In this document: piece after piece, positions 1 to 8,532 of the stretch
How positions within the stretch are numbered: the stretch's first letter is position 1
How the letters are laid out: each line of letters opens with the position of its first letter
Source of the DNA: Curtobacterium pusillum
GTDB lineage: Bacteria; Actinomycetota; Actinomycetes; Actinomycetales; Microbacteriaceae
Reading direction: 5' to 3'
DNA length: 64,000 bases
NCBI RefSeq assembly: GCF_013359865.1
Contig: NZ_JABMCE010000070.1
Span: 52,753-116,752 of the forward strand
Notes under the pieces: model-generated
What the model saw: the letters and a program-made list of their open reading frames with translations, nothing else
What the model was told of the DNA's origin: nothing
Databases searched by the model: none
Position numbers and translations under genes: made by a program

Positions 1-1
1 C

Positions 2-1075
2 GACTCGCTTTCGCCCGTCACGAAGAAGCGCTACCTCCACCACTACAACTTCCCGCCGTACTCGACGGGCGAGACCGGTCGTGTGGGTTCGCCGAAGCGT
101 CGCGAGATCGGCCACGGCTTCCTCGCCGAGCGCGCGCTCGTGCCGGTGCTGCCGTCGCGCGAGGAGTTCCCCTACGCCATCCGTCAGGTGTCCGAGGCCC
201 TCGGCTCCAACGGTTCGACGTCGATGGGCTCCGTCTGCGCCTCGACCCTGTCGCTGCTCAACGCCGGTGTGCCGCTGCGCGCCCCGGTCGCGGGCATCGC
301 GATGGGCCTCGTGTCCGACACCGTCGAGGGGCAGACCCGCTACGCGGCGCTGACCGACATCCTCGGTGCCGAGGACGCCCTCGGCGACATGGACTTCAAG
401 GTCGCCGGCACCTCGGACTTCGTCACGGCCATCCAGCTGGACACGAAGCTCGACGGCATCCCCTCGTCGGTCCTCGACGCCGCCCTCAAGCAGGCCAAGG
501 AAGCGCGCTCCGCGATCCTCGGCGTGCTGACCGAGGCGATCGACGCCCCTGACGAGATGGCCGACACCGCGCCGCGCGTCATCTCGGTGCAGATCCCCGT
601 CGACAAGATCGGCGAGCTGATCGGCCCGAAGGGCAAGACGATCAACGGGATCCAGGACGAGACCGGCGCCGACATCTCGATCGAGGACGACGGCACCGTG
701 TACATCGGCGCCGTCGACGGTCCGTCGGCCGAGGCCGCCCGCGCCCAGGTCAACGCGATCGCGAACCCGACGAACCCGGAGATCGGGGACCAGTTCCTCG
801 GCACGGTCGTCAAGATCGCGACGTTCGGCGCCTTCGTGTCGCTCCTCCCGGGTCGCGACGGACTGCTCCACGTCTCCGAGGTGCGCAAGCTCGCCGGCGG
901 CAAGCGGGTCGAGAACGTCGAGGACGTCCTCGGCGTCGGCCAGAAGGTCCTCGTCGAGGTCACCAAGGTCGACGACCGCGGCAAGCTGTCGCTCGCGCCG
1001 GTCGTCGCCGACGAGGTGGACACCGAGGGTCGCGAAGGCCACGAGAAGCACAACGAGGACCCGGCCGAGGGCTGA
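2..1075 (+). CDS. pnp: Polyribonucleotide nucleotidyltransferase (PNPase), C-terminal part
   Basis: The gene is cut by the left window edge; 357 C-terminal codons are present. PNPase degrades RNA 3' to 5' by phosphorolysis in the degradosome-like machinery. The visible part begins in the second RNase PH core ([12 protein letters not shown], then the glycine-rich stretch [19 protein letters not shown]). It continues into a KH domain with the IGPKGKTI GxxG loop (around 595-720), and then an S1 domain ([20 protein letters not shown], around 785-1010). The protein ends in a short charged tail. A strong hairpin follows the stop. Identification is firm; only the N-terminal catalytic half is missing. 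Confidence 0.97.
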   Translation, partial: DSLSPVTKKRYLHHYNFPPYSTGETGRVGSPKRREIGHGFLAERALVPVLPSREEFPYAIRQVSEALGSNGSTSMGSVCASTLSLLNAGVPLRAPVAGIAMGLVSDTVEGQTRYAALTDILGAEDALGDMDFKVAGTSDFVTAIQLDTKLDGIPSSVLDAALKQAKEARSAILGVLTEAIDAPDEMADTAPRVISVQIPVDKIGELIGPKGKTINGIQDETGADISIEDDGTVYIGAVDGPSAEAARAQVNAIANPTNPEIGDQFLGTVVKIATFGAFVSLLPGRDGLLHVSEVRKLAGGKRVENVEDVLGVGQKVLVEVTKVDDRGKLSLAPVVADEVDTEGREGHEKHNEDPAEG

Positions 1076-1094
1076 TCCCTCCCGCGTCCGTGCA

Positions 1095-1132
1095 CGAACG
1101 GCCGCCGCTCCCTCGGGAGTGGCGGCCGTTCG
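1095..1132 (+). terminator. Intrinsic-type hairpin after pnp
   Basis: A perfect 12-bp inverted repeat (CGAACGGCCGCC and its complement), continued inward by a G-T pair and CTCCC/GGGAG, starts 20 nt after the pnp stop. There is no clear T tract, as is common for high-GC actinobacterial terminators. Confidence 0.75.
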
Positions 1133-1161
1133 CCGTTCCGGGCTCGGACGACGGGTCGACG

Positions 1162-1689
1162 TCAGGCGGCGGGCGTCTCCTGCGTGCCGACGAGCTGCGC
1201 GCGGCCGAGGATGTGCTCGCGGAGCAGGAAGCCCACCACCGCGGGCGTCGCGTCCGCCGGAGCCTCGAGGACCGGGACGTCGAGGGCGCTCAGCGTGAAG
1301 AAGTACCGGTGCGGGCCGTGCCCGGCGGGCGGAGCGGCGCCGAGGTACGTGTCGGTGCCGAACTCGTTGCGGCGGCGGAGGGCCTCGGCCGGCAGGAGCG
1401 CGTCGTCAGTCCCGGCGCCGGCGGGCAGCGAGCCGACGGACGCCGGGATGTCCGTGAGGCTCCAGTGCCAGAAGCCGGAGCCGGTCGGGGCATCGGGGTC
1501 GTACACCGTGAGCACGTAGCTCTGCGTGCCCTCGGGCGCGCCGGACCACTCGAGCGCGGGGGATCGGTCCTCGCCGCCGGCATCGGTGCCCCGGGCGGAC
1601 GTCGGGAGCACGTCGCCGTCGGCGAAGTCCGGGCTGGTCAGGGTGAATGCGGGGACCTCGGGGAGGTTCCAGTTGGGGTCGTTGGCCAT
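1162..1689 (-). CDS. YbhB/YbcL-family (PEBP, Raf kinase inhibitor-like) protein
   Basis: This is a 175-aa phosphatidylethanolamine-binding-protein-fold protein. Family signatures are present in order: FTLTSPDFADGD near the start, SPALEWSGAPEGTQSYVLTVYDPDAP, WHWSLTDIP, and GPHRYFFTLSALD. The family binds anionic ligands in a small pocket; the physiological ligand in bacteria is usually unknown. I chose the start at MANDPNWNLP because an upstream ATG five codons earlier lacks a ribosome binding site, and homologues begin near this point. It is monocistronic and converges on pnp. The cellular role is not predictable from sequence. Confidence 0.88.
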   Translation of the reverse strand: MANDPNWNLPEVPAFTLTSPDFADGDVLPTSARGTDAGGEDRSPALEWSGAPEGTQSYVLTVYDPDAPTGSGFWHWSLTDIPASVGSLPAGAGTDDALLPAEALRRRNEFGTDTYLGAAPPAGHGPHRYFFTLSALDVPVLEAPADATPAVVGFLLREHILGRAQLVGTQETPAA

Positions 1690-1708
1690 GCGCCCAGCCA
1701 ACACCCGT

Positions 1709-1740
1709 GGGCTCGGTTCGGGCTCGGTTCGGGCTCGGTG
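1709..1740. repeat. Three tandem copies of an 11-bp unit
   Basis: The unit GGGCTCGGTTC is repeated twice and followed by a third, incomplete copy. It lies between the PEBP start codon and the first 94-bp element and abuts that element exactly. Confidence 0.8.
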
Positions 1741-1834
1741 CGCGAAAGCGACAGCCGTGCGCGGAGCCGCTCGGTCTGTGCCGGCGCGCCGACAGATGCA
1801 CGCGGGGTTCCCGCGGCAGACCGTCGCTTTCGCG
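1741..1834. repeat. 94-bp element, copy A, with 12-bp inverted ends
   Basis: It begins with CGCGAAAGCGAC and ends with its exact complement GTCGCTTTCGCG, 94 bp end to end. The right half contains GACAGATGCACGCGG. A second element of exactly the same length lies at 1981-2074. By hand count, 63 of 94 ungapped positions match, with most identity in the right half. There is no open frame with a plausible product. Confidence 0.7.
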
Positions 1835-1849
1835 GGTGGGCCAGCGAGG

Positions 1850-1967
1850 GCGGGCCTGCCGGCGGACGTGCCGACCGGCGGACCGGCGGACGTGCGGACG
1901 GGCGGACCCGCGGACGTGCGGACGCCGCGGACTGGAGGCGCGGTGCGGGGCCGGCCCGTGCCTCCCG
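1850..1967. repeat. GGACGGGCGGAC-like short repeats and a GGAGGCGCGG palindrome
   Basis: Between the two 94-bp elements, about 1855-1927 is a degenerate array of GCGGAC-containing units. It is followed at 1928-1967 by CGGACTGGAGGCGCGG and an imperfect complement ending in CCGTGCCTCC. The latter belongs to the gene-end palindrome family seen throughout the window. No gene is supported between 1690 and 2087. Confidence 0.6.
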
Positions 1968-1980
1968 GCCCACAGACGGT

Positions 1981-2074
1981 CGCGAAGGCGACGCGTGCCC
2001 GCGAAGTGGTCGCGTCGGTGCTGCGTGAGCGACAGAAGTGCGTGGGGCTCCGGCGGCAGCCTGTCGCTTTCGGG
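1981..2074. repeat. 94-bp element, copy B
   Basis: This is the second copy of the element at 1741-1834. It has ends CGCGAAGGCGAC and GTCGCTTTCGGG, shows the same 94-bp length, and shares GACAGA and the block ending GTCGCTTTCG. It lies just downstream of the tetR-type gene stop at 2088. Confidence 0.68.
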
Positions 2075-2087
2075 GAGGCGGCGCGCG

Positions 2088-2696
2088 TCAGGCGGCGAGC
2101 ACGCGCTCGACGACGCGGCCGAGGGCAGCCGTCGCCGCGATCGCGTCACCGGCGTAGGCGCCGGACATCGCGCCGTCGCGGGCGAGCATGAGCTCGTCCG
2201 CGCCGTCGCCCGGCAGGGCGTGTCCGGCGTCCTGCAGCAGGTCGGCCAGACGTCCCGTGTACCAGTCGCGGTGCATGGCGACGACCTCGCGCACGGGGTC
2301 GCGCGGGTCGTGGTACTCGGCGGCGGCGTTGAGGAACGCGCAGCCGCGGAACTCCGGCTCGTTCACCTCGTCGGTGAGGGCGGCGACCCAGGCGCGGACG
2401 GCATCGTCGGGAGAACCGGCGTCCGCGATGAGCTGCTCCATCCGCTGCTGCACGCGCTCGTGCTGCGTCCGGATGTAGGCGAGGATCAGGTTGTCCTTCG
2501 AGCCGTAGTGCTTGTAGAACGTCGCCTTCGTGACGCTGGCCTCGGAGATGAGGCGGTCGACGCCGACGCCGTGGATGCCCTCCTCGTAGAAGAGGCGTGT
2601 CGCCGTCTCGAGGACACGGACCTTCGCGCCGCCGGAGCGGGGAGTCGGGGGGGACGCTCGACCCGTCCGGCGACGCGAGGTTCGTGCTCGGGCCAA
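2088..2696 (-). CDS. TetR-family transcriptional regulator (N-terminus uncertain, possible frameshift)
   Basis: A typical TetR helix-turn-helix (RVLETATRLFYEEGIHGVGV, then ASVTKATFYKHYGSKDNLI) is followed by a TetR_C-type ligand domain with EFRGCAFLNAAAEYHD. The only in-frame start is a TTG at 2696 without a ribosome binding site. A GTG at 2736, preceded by AAGGAG (2744-2749) at 7-nt spacing, is in another frame. It would join the regulator frame if the run of seven G at 2647-2653 had six. The gene may therefore be frameshifted, or the base run may be a sequencing error. The target is unknown; autoregulation is likely. Confidence 0.82.
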   Translation of the reverse strand: MARARTSRRRTGRASPPTPRSGGAKVRVLETATRLFYEEGIHGVGVDRLISEASVTKATFYKHYGSKDNLILAYIRTQHERVQQRMEQLIADAGSPDDAVRAWVAALTDEVNEPEFRGCAFLNAAAEYHDPRDPVREVVAMHRDWYTGRLADLLQDAGHALPGDGADELMLARDGAMSGAYAGDAIAATAALGRVVERVLAA

Positions 2697-2853
2697 GGAG
2701 ACGCTGGACGGCCGGTTGGGGGGAATCGACCGTCACAGCGTGGCTCCTTGGACTCATCGGCTCCGCGGCTGAGCGGGGGGACTCGTACGCCGCGCAGGAC
2801 TGATGTCCCGAGCCACCGGATCGGGATCTAGGGGGGCTTCCGATCCGGTAGAA

Positions 2854-2901
2854 GTACTGTACCACAAGGAGGACAGACAGACGAGTCTTTCTATCCTCCT
2901 T
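2854..2901. promoter_or_regulatory. Intergenic dyads between tetR and the M16 protease gene
   Basis: This gap carries GTACTGTAC (2854-2862). An 8-bp inverted repeat AAGGAGGA/TCCTCCTT (2866-2873 and 2894-2901) follows. These are candidate operator or leader structures for the divergent genes; no experimental-type consensus is recognisable. Confidence 0.35.
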
Positions 2902-2985
2902 CGATGTACCCCACTTCGAGTGACATCGTGAGCGGCTGTGGAAACTGGGCGGTCGTGCGAAGGGAGATCAGTAGGCTCGTCTGCG

Positions 2986-4320
2986 ATGAACCACCCAGTG
3001 CCGTTGCCGCTCGAGGCCCCGGACACGTCGTTCCTGACGTCCGGGGGCGCCTTCGTTCGCCGATCCGTCCTGCCGTCCGGCGTGCGGGTCCTGACCGAGG
3101 CGATGCCCGGAGCGAGCTCGACGAGCCTCGGCTTCTGGGTCGGCGTCGGCTCGCGCGACGAACGCGCGGGGCAGTACGGCTCGACGCACTTCCTCGAGCA
3201 CCTGTTGTTCAAGGGCACGGCGAAGCGCTCGGCGCTCGACATCGCGATCTCCTTCGACTCCGTCGGCGGCGAGCACAACGCCGCCACCGCGAAGGAGTAC
3301 ACCTGCTACTACTCCCGCGTCCGCGACGCCGACGTGCCGATGGCGGTCGAGGTCATCGGTGACATGGTGACCGGCTCCGTGCTCGAGTCCGCCGCGTTCG
3401 ACGTCGAGCGGGGCGTCATCCTCGAAGAGCTCGCGATGGCCGCGGACGACCCGGCCGACGTCGCCGGCGAGGCGTTCTTCGCCGCGGCCTTCGACGGGCA
3501 CGCCCTCGGCCGGCCGATCGGCGGCACGCCGGAGAGCATCCGCGCAGTGCAGCGCGATGAGGTCCTCGCGCACTACCGCGAGCACTACGCCCCGAACGGG
3601 ATCGTCGTCACCGCTGCCGGCGCCGTCGACCACGACCGCTTCCGCGACCTGGTCGAGGCGGTGTTCCAGGGCGCGCCCAAAGCCTCGCCGCTGGCCCGCC
3701 GCACGCCCCAGCCGGTCGCTGACCCGGCGATCCCGAAGCTCTCGGTCGTGCACCGCCCGACCGAACAGGTCAGTATGCTCCGTGGCTCGCAGGGCCTCGA
3801 CCTCCGCGACGAGCGCCGTCCGATCCTCAGCGTCCTCAACGCCGTCCTCGGCGGCGGCATGAGCTCCCGCCTCTTCCAGGAGGTGCGGGAGCGCCGCGGA
3901 CTCGCCTACGCGGTGAGCTCGTTCGCGCCCGCCTACCTGGACAACGGTGCGTTCGGTGTCTACGCCGGCTGTGCTCCGGACAACGTCGCCGGGGTGATCG
4001 ACATCGTCGACGCCGAGTTCCGCCGCATGGTCGACGACGGTGTCACGACCGACGAGCTCCGTCGCGCGAAGGGGCAGATCGAGGGGGCGCTCACGCTCTC
4101 GCTCGAGGACTCCGACGCGCGTATGACCCGACTGGGCCGGTCCGAGCTCGGCACCGGGGAGTTCACCGACCTCGCCACCGCGCTCGAGCGCGTGGACCGT
4201 GTCACCACCGACGACGTCCTCGACCTGGCACGAGACCTCCTGACCCGCCCGACGATCACCTCGGTCGTCGGCGCGGTCCGGCAGGACGAACTCGCGGCCT
4301 CGATCGGGATCGGCGGTTGA
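2986..4320 (+). CDS. M16-family zinc metallopeptidase (insulinase/processing-peptidase type)
   Basis: A 444-aa protein with the inverted zinc motif HXXEH in STHFLEHLLFKGT and the downstream glutamate region ATAKEYTCYYSRV, so the catalytic site appears intact. Two M16 halves follow, including GGGMSSRLFQEVRERRGLAY in the second. Actinobacterial homologues usually lie next to pnp and are annotated as putative zinc proteases or mitochondrial-processing-peptidase-like. The start ATG at 2986 lies 8 nt after TAGGCT (2972-2977), consistent with a leaderless transcript. The stop overlaps a possible TTG of the next gene. Substrate unknown. Confidence 0.93.
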   Translation: MNHPVPLPLEAPDTSFLTSGGAFVRRSVLPSGVRVLTEAMPGASSTSLGFWVGVGSRDERAGQYGSTHFLEHLLFKGTAKRSALDIAISFDSVGGEHNAATAKEYTCYYSRVRDADVPMAVEVIGDMVTGSVLESAAFDVERGVILEELAMAADDPADVAGEAFFAAAFDGHALGRPIGGTPESIRAVQRDEVLAHYREHYAPNGIVVTAAGAVDHDRFRDLVEAVFQGAPKASPLARRTPQPVADPAIPKLSVVHRPTEQVSMLRGSQGLDLRDERRPILSVLNAVLGGGMSSRLFQEVRERRGLAYAVSSFAPAYLDNGAFGVYAGCAPDNVAGVIDIVDAEFRRMVDDGVTTDELRRAKGQIEGALTLSLEDSDARMTRLGRSELGTGEFTDLATALERVDRVTTDDVLDLARDLLTRPTITSVVGAVRQDELAASIGIGG

Positions 4321-4328
4321 ACACGGAC

Positions 4329-4931
4329 ATGTCGCACTACCTCTACCTCGTCCGGCACGGGGAACACCAGGACGCGGAACACGGGCTGCGGGACGGCAAG
4401 CTCTCGGAGCGTGGCAAGCGGCAGGCGATGCTCGTGGCGGACCGGCTCGGCGGCGTGCCCTTCGACGGCGTGTACCACTCGCCGCTCGAGGCGCCGAGCG
4501 AGACCGCGTCGTTCCTCGCGCAGCGGCTCCCGGCGATCGAGCCGGAGCCGTCGACGCTCCTCTTCGACTGCATCCCGTCCGGGCCGACCCCGGAGATGCC
4601 GAGCGCCTACAAGGCCTTCTACGGGTCGATCACCGAGGAAGAGGTGATCGCCGGGCAGGCCCAGATGGGCGATGCCGTCGCCGAGTGGTTCACGCCCGCG
4701 CGCGAGGACCGGCACGACCTCCTCATCACGCACAACGCCGTCATCGGCTGGTTCGTGCGCGAGGCGTTCCAGGCCCCGGAGTGGCGCTGGATGGGGACCA
4801 ACGTCGCCCACACGGCACTGACGATCATCCGCATCCGCTCGGCCAAGCCGGCCGAGGTCGTGGCGCTCAACGACCTGGCGCACCTGCCGGTGGAGCTCCG
4901 TACCGGCCTGCCCGTCGACCAGCCCGTCTAG
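4329..4931 (+). CDS. Histidine phosphatase family protein (phosphoglycerate mutase-like)
   Basis: 200 aa with the RHG signature (LYLVRHGEHQDAEHG) holding the phosphorylated histidine, and a second histidine in LLITHNAVIGWFVREAF. The family hydrolyses or transfers phosphate on small molecules or proteins; without more context the substrate cannot be named. I chose the ATG at 4329; a TTG at 4317 overlapping the protease stop is possible but lacks better support. It is probably cotranscribed with the M16 protease. Confidence 0.88.
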   Translation: MSHYLYLVRHGEHQDAEHGLRDGKLSERGKRQAMLVADRLGGVPFDGVYHSPLEAPSETASFLAQRLPAIEPEPSTLLFDCIPSGPTPEMPSAYKAFYGSITEEEVIAGQAQMGDAVAEWFTPAREDRHDLLITHNAVIGWFVREAFQAPEWRWMGTNVAHTALTIIRIRSAKPAEVVALNDLAHLPVELRTGLPVDQPV

Positions 4932-4954
4932 CGGCTCCGGACGGCGCGTGTCGT

Positions 4955-4967
4955 CCAGGAGGCGCGG
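4955..4967. repeat. Half-copy of the GGAGGCGCGG family between convergent genes
   Basis: CCAGGAGGCGCGG lies in the 42-bp gap between the histidine phosphatase stop and the GNAT gene stop. Only one arm of the palindrome is clear here. Confidence 0.55.
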
Positions 4968-4973
4968 ATCACC

Positions 4974-5450
4974 TCAGCCCACCGACTTGCGGTACCAGGC
5001 GGTCGCGTTCGGGTTGTCGTTGAACGGTTCGACCCGGTCGTACCCGCGGCCGCGGTACATCGACCCCGCGGCGACGAGGGAGTCGTTGGTGTCGAGCACG
5101 ATCGCCGTCGCCCCGAGCTCCGCGGCCCCGGCCTCGAGCGCGTCCATCAGGGCGGTGGCGACGCCGCGCCCGCGACGGTCTGCGGTGACGAAGACGTGCT
5201 TCACCTCGAACCGGACGTCGACGCCGTCGTCCGGGATCCGCCGCAGCCCGCCGCACCCCACCGGATGCCCACCGTCGTACGCCACGACGAAGGTGCCGTT
5301 CGGCGGCGTGAACTCGGCGGCCGGGGTGCGCTTCCGCGAGTAGGAGCCCTGCGCGGCGGGGAACGTCGCCTCGCGCTCGTCGAGGTAGGCGTCGAGCAGG
5401 TCGTCGACCTCGGGGATGTCTGCCGGTACGGTCCTGACCTCGAGCGTCAT
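4974..5450 (-). CDS. GNAT-family N-acetyltransferase
   Basis: 158 aa with the acetyl-CoA binding loop of GNAT proteins: FVTADRRGRGVATALMDALE (R/Q-x-x-G-x-G/A type) preceded by the beta-strand VKHVFV, and a C-terminal NPNATAWYRKSV segment. It would transfer an acetyl group to an unknown amine. It is single and divergent from dapB with only 23 bp between the start codons, so the promoters overlap. Substrate not predictable. Confidence 0.88.
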   Translation of the reverse strand: MTLEVRTVPADIPEVDDLLDAYLDEREATFPAAQGSYSRKRTPAAEFTPPNGTFVVAYDGGHPVGCGGLRRIPDDGVDVRFEVKHVFVTADRRGRGVATALMDALEAGAAELGATAIVLDTNDSLVAAGSMYRGRGYDRVEPFNDNPNATAWYRKSVG

Positions 5451-5473
5451 GCGTCGATCCTAGGATGGTGGGC

Positions 5474-6220
5474 ATGGTCACTCCCGTCGCCGTCGTCGGC
5501 GCCACCGGTCGTCTCGGGGGCCTCGTGGCCTCCGTCGTCGAGGAACTCCCGGAGTTCGAGCTCGTCGCGAGCCTGTCGTCCAAGGACGGCGCCCACGAGG
5601 CCGGCCCGTCGGTCTTCGGGGGAGCGGCGGTCGTGGTGGACGTGACCGTCCCGGCGCTGAGCCCGGCGATCGTGGACAACGCCCTCGCGAGCGGTGCGAA
5701 CGTGCTCGTCGGGACCTCCGGCTGGTCGGGGGACCGCCTGGCGAAGCTCCGCGCCGGGCTCGAGGCGCGTCCGGAGCAGGGCGTGTTCGTGGTCCCGAAC
5801 TTCTCGATCGGATCCGTCCTCGGCACGCACCTGGCCACGATCGCGGCGCCCTGGTTCCCTTCGGTCGAGATCGTGGAGACGCACCACGCCGGCAAGATCG
5901 ACTCCCCGTCGGGCACCGCCGTCCGCACCGCCGAGCTCATCGCCGAGGCACGTCGCGACGTCGGCCCGGTCGAGGCACCGCACGTCGACCAGCGTGCCCG
6001 CGGCCAGCAGGTCGCGAGCGTCCCGATCCACTCGCTCCGCCTGCCCGGCGTGAAGGCGGTGCAGGACGTCCTGCTGAGCGGCCCCGGCGAGACCCTGACG
6101 ATCCGCCACGACACGAACGACGACGTCGCCTACGTGGCCGGCGTCCGCGCGGCGCTGTCCGCCGTGGGGTCGATGCGCGGCCTGACGGTCGGGCTCGGCA
6201 GCGTCCTCGGCATCGGCTGA
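5474..6220 (+). CDS. dapB: 4-hydroxy-tetrahydrodipicolinate reductase
   Basis: A 248-aa enzyme of the diaminopimelate/lysine pathway that reduces 4-hydroxy-tetrahydrodipicolinate with NAD(P)H. An N-terminal Rossmann motif VVGATGRLGG and the family signature HHAGKIDSPSGTA (catalytic His and Lys) are present. The start at 5474 follows TAGGAT (5461-5466) by 7 nt, indicating leaderless transcription. The upstream ATG at 5465 lies inside the -10 and is rejected. The lysine pathway genes dapA (9.1 kb) and dapF (24.6 kb) are also in this window but not in one operon. Confidence 0.97.
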   Translation: MVTPVAVVGATGRLGGLVASVVEELPEFELVASLSSKDGAHEAGPSVFGGAAVVVDVTVPALSPAIVDNALASGANVLVGTSGWSGDRLAKLRAGLEARPEQGVFVVPNFSIGSVLGTHLATIAAPWFPSVEIVETHHAGKIDSPSGTAVRTAELIAEARRDVGPVEAPHVDQRARGQQVASVPIHSLRLPGVKAVQDVLLSGPGETLTIRHDTNDDVAYVAGVRAALSAVGSMRGLTVGLGSVLGIG

Positions 6221-6226
6221 TCCGTC

Positions 6227-6685
6227 GTGCGCCTCACCCGCTCCCTCCGCTCGCCGTTCTGGGGCGCCAGCCTCATGGCGGTCCTGCTCGCGCTGTACAT
6301 CGTCCTGGTCGGGCAGCGCGCGGTGGCGTTCATCGCGACGGGCATCCCGATCGGCATCGGCATCGGCGTCGCGCTGTTCGTCGTCGCCGCGATCGGGGCG
6401 CTGCTGCTCGTGCTCGAGTTCCGGTTCGGCGTCCGCATCACCCGGCTCGGCGCGCGGCTCGAAGGCGAGGGCGGGGCACCGGCGGACGTCGTCCCGGTGC
6501 GGCCCTCGGGGCGTCCGACGCGCGAGGCCGCGGACGAGCTGTTCCCCACGTACAAGGCGGCCGTCGAGACCGACCCGTCGGACTGGCGCGGCTGGTACCG
6601 ACTCGGCGTCGTGTACGACGCCGCCGGTGACCGCAAGCGGGCGCGTGCCGCGATGCGCGAAGCGCTCACCAGGGCACGCGTCTGA
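6227..6685 (+). CDS. Small membrane protein with C-terminal TPR-like repeat
   Basis: 152 aa starting with GTG six bases after dapB, so very likely cotranscribed. Two hydrophobic helices occupy about residues 13-30 and 37-62. The soluble C-terminus carries one tetratricopeptide-like unit (YKAAVETDPSDWRGWYRLGVVYDAAG). The family is common next to dapB in Microbacteriaceae, as far as I recall, but has no assigned function. A scaffolding role at the membrane is a guess. Confidence 0.8.
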   Translation: MRLTRSLRSPFWGASLMAVLLALYIVLVGQRAVAFIATGIPIGIGIGVALFVVAAIGALLLVLEFRFGVRITRLGARLEGEGGAPADVVPVRPSGRPTREAADELFPTYKAAVETDPSDWRGWYRLGVVYDAAGDRKRARAAMREALTRARV

Positions 6686-6686
6686 C

Positions 6687-6726
6687 GGACCGGAGGCGGA
6701 GCGGGCCCGTGACGCGCCTCCCGTCC
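6687..6726. terminator. Palindrome of the GGAGGCGCGG family between convergent genes
   Basis: GGACCGGAGGCG and CGCCTCCCGTCC form a stem with one mismatch, placed between the TPR gene and the convergent epimerase gene. It is a likely bidirectional terminator. Confidence 0.6.
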
Positions 6727-6739
6727 GGACAGGGCCGGG

Positions 6740-7651
6740 TCAGAAGACCGCGTCGACCGCGTCCTCGGCGCGCGCGTACCGGAAGACGTACCCGGACTCC
6801 AGGAGCTTCGTCGGAACCATCTGCTGACTCGACAGCAGCATCTCGTCGGCCGCCTGCCGCAGGAGCAGGCGGAGCGCGAACTCCGGGATGCGGAACAGGT
6901 ACGGCCGGTGCAGGTCCTCGGCGACGCGCCTGGTGATGCGGTCGGAGGTGGCGGGCTCGGGACCGGCGAGGTTCACCGGACCGGTGACACCCGCAGCGTC
7001 GGTGCTCGTGGCCAGGTGCACGATCGCGCCGACCTCGTCGTCGAGCGCGATCCACGGCCAGTGCTGGCCGCCGGTCCCGAGCCGTCCGCCGAGTCCTGCC
7101 CTCGTCAGCGCGACGAGGGGAGCGAGCGCACCTCCGCCCTGACCCACGACGATGCCGGTGCGGAGCGTGACGACGCGGACGCCGTCGGGGGCGGCGTCCG
7201 CAACGGCCTCCCACGCGGTGCACACCTCTGCGAGGAACCCGGTCCCCGCGGCGGCGTCGTCGTGCAGGACGTCGGCGGGCCGGTCACCGTAGACGCCGGA
7301 CGCCGAACCGGACAGGAACAGCGGGGGTGGTACGGCGGCGTGGCGCATCGCCTCCACGAGGGTCTCGGCGGCGGTCACGCGCGACCGGAGGATCTCCTGC
7401 TCGTACGTCTCGGTCCACGGGAGCCTGCCGATGTTCGCGCCCGCGAGGTTGACCACCACGTCGGCGCCGTCGACGATCGCCGGGTCGAGGTGCCGGGTGC
7501 CGGGGGACCAGCGGAACTCGGTCGCGGTGCGGGGTTCACGGCGGACCAGGGTGGTCACGTGGTGACCGGCCTCGCGCAGCTCGCGGACGAGGGGTGTGCC
7601 GATGAAGCCGGACGCGCCGGCCACCAGGATCGAGAGCGGCGGTTCCGCCAT
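6740..7651 (-). CDS. TIGR01777-type NAD(P)-dependent epimerase (SDR39U1/YfcH-like)
   Basis: A 303-aa extended short-chain dehydrogenase-like protein: N-terminal nucleotide-binding [28 protein letters not shown], and a C-terminal DUF1731-like domain with [20 protein letters not shown]. The start at 7651 has a strong ribosome binding site AAGGAGG 6 nt upstream; the longer reading from 7681 has none. It diverges from thyA across about 50 bp. Substrate unknown. Confidence 0.9.
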   Translation of the reverse strand: MAEPPLSILVAGASGFIGTPLVRELREAGHHVTTLVRREPRTATEFRWSPGTRHLDPAIVDGADVVVNLAGANIGRLPWTETYEQEILRSRVTAAETLVEAMRHAAVPPPLFLSGSASGVYGDRPADVLHDDAAAGTGFLAEVCTAWEAVADAAPDGVRVVTLRTGIVVGQGGGALAPLVALTRAGLGGRLGTGGQHWPWIALDDEVGAIVHLATSTDAAGVTGPVNLAGPEPATSDRITRRVAEDLHRPYLFRIPEFALRLLLRQAADEMLLSSQQMVPTKLLESGYVFRYARAEDAVDAVF

Positions 7652-7701
7652 GTGCGCCTCCTTGCCCGCAACGCTACTCATGCCGACGTAGTCTTCTGTG
7701 T

Positions 7702-8532
7702 GTGACCGACAGCGAGATCGTGCAGCCCGACCCCACCGTCGCGACCCCCTACGAGGACCTGCTGCGTCGCGTCCTCGTCGAGGGAGCGCCCAAGGGCGAC
7801 CGCACCGGCACCGGGACGCGCAGCCTGTTCGGCGCGCAGCTCCGCTACGACCTGTCGAAGGGCTTCCCGCTCGTGTCGACCAAGCGCGTGCACTTCAAGT
7901 CCGTCGCGTACGAGCTGCTCTGGTTCCTCCGCGGCGACGGCAACGCCCGGTGGTTGCAGGAGCACGGTGTCCGCATCTGGAACGAGTGGGCGGACGAGAA
8001 CGGCGACCTCGGTCCGGTCTACGGCGTGCAGTGGCGCTCGTGGCCGACGCCGTCGGGGGAGCACATCGACCAGATCGCCCAGGTCATCGAGCAGATCAGG
8101 ACGAACCCGGACTCGCGCCGGCTCATCGTCTCGGCGTGGAACGTCGCCGACGTGCCGGACATGGCGCTCGCCCCGTGTCACGCCTTCTTCCAGTTCTCCG
8201 TCGTCGACGGGAAGCTCTCGTGCCAGCTCTACCAGCGCAGCGCGGACATGTTCCTCGGCGTCCCGTTCAACATCGCCTCCTACGCGCTGCTCACCCACAT
8301 GATCGCGGCGCAGACCGGGCTCGGCGTCGGTGACTTCGTGTGGACCGGCGGCGACTGCCACATCTACGACAACCACGTCGAGCAGGTCGAGGAGCAGCTG
8401 TCCCGCACGGCCTACCCGCTCCCGACGCTCGAGCTCGCCCCGCGCGACTCGATCGACGACTACGAGTACGAGGACTTCACGGTCGTCGGCTACCACCACC
8501 ACCCGGCGATCACGGCCGCGGTCGCGGTCTGA
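7702..8532 (+). CDS. thyA: Thymidylate synthase
   Basis: 276 aa, close to the normal length of ThyA. It makes dTMP from dUMP using methylene-THF. The catalytic cysteine lies in [12 protein letters not shown]; the folate and dUMP sites include [26 protein letters not shown] and [13 protein letters not shown] start at 7702. The stop overlaps the ATG of folA (TGATG), so dihydrofolate made by ThyA is recycled by the next gene product. Confidence 0.98.
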   Translation: MTDSEIVQPDPTVATPYEDLLRRVLVEGAPKGDRTGTGTRSLFGAQLRYDLSKGFPLVSTKRVHFKSVAYELLWFLRGDGNARWLQEHGVRIWNEWADENGDLGPVYGVQWRSWPTPSGEHIDQIAQVIEQIRTNPDSRRLIVSAWNVADVPDMALAPCHAFFQFSVVDGKLSCQLYQRSADMFLGVPFNIASYALLTHMIAAQTGLGVGDFVWTGGDCHIYDNHVEQVEEQLSRTAYPLPTLELAPRDSIDDYEYEDFTVVGYHHHPAITAAVAV

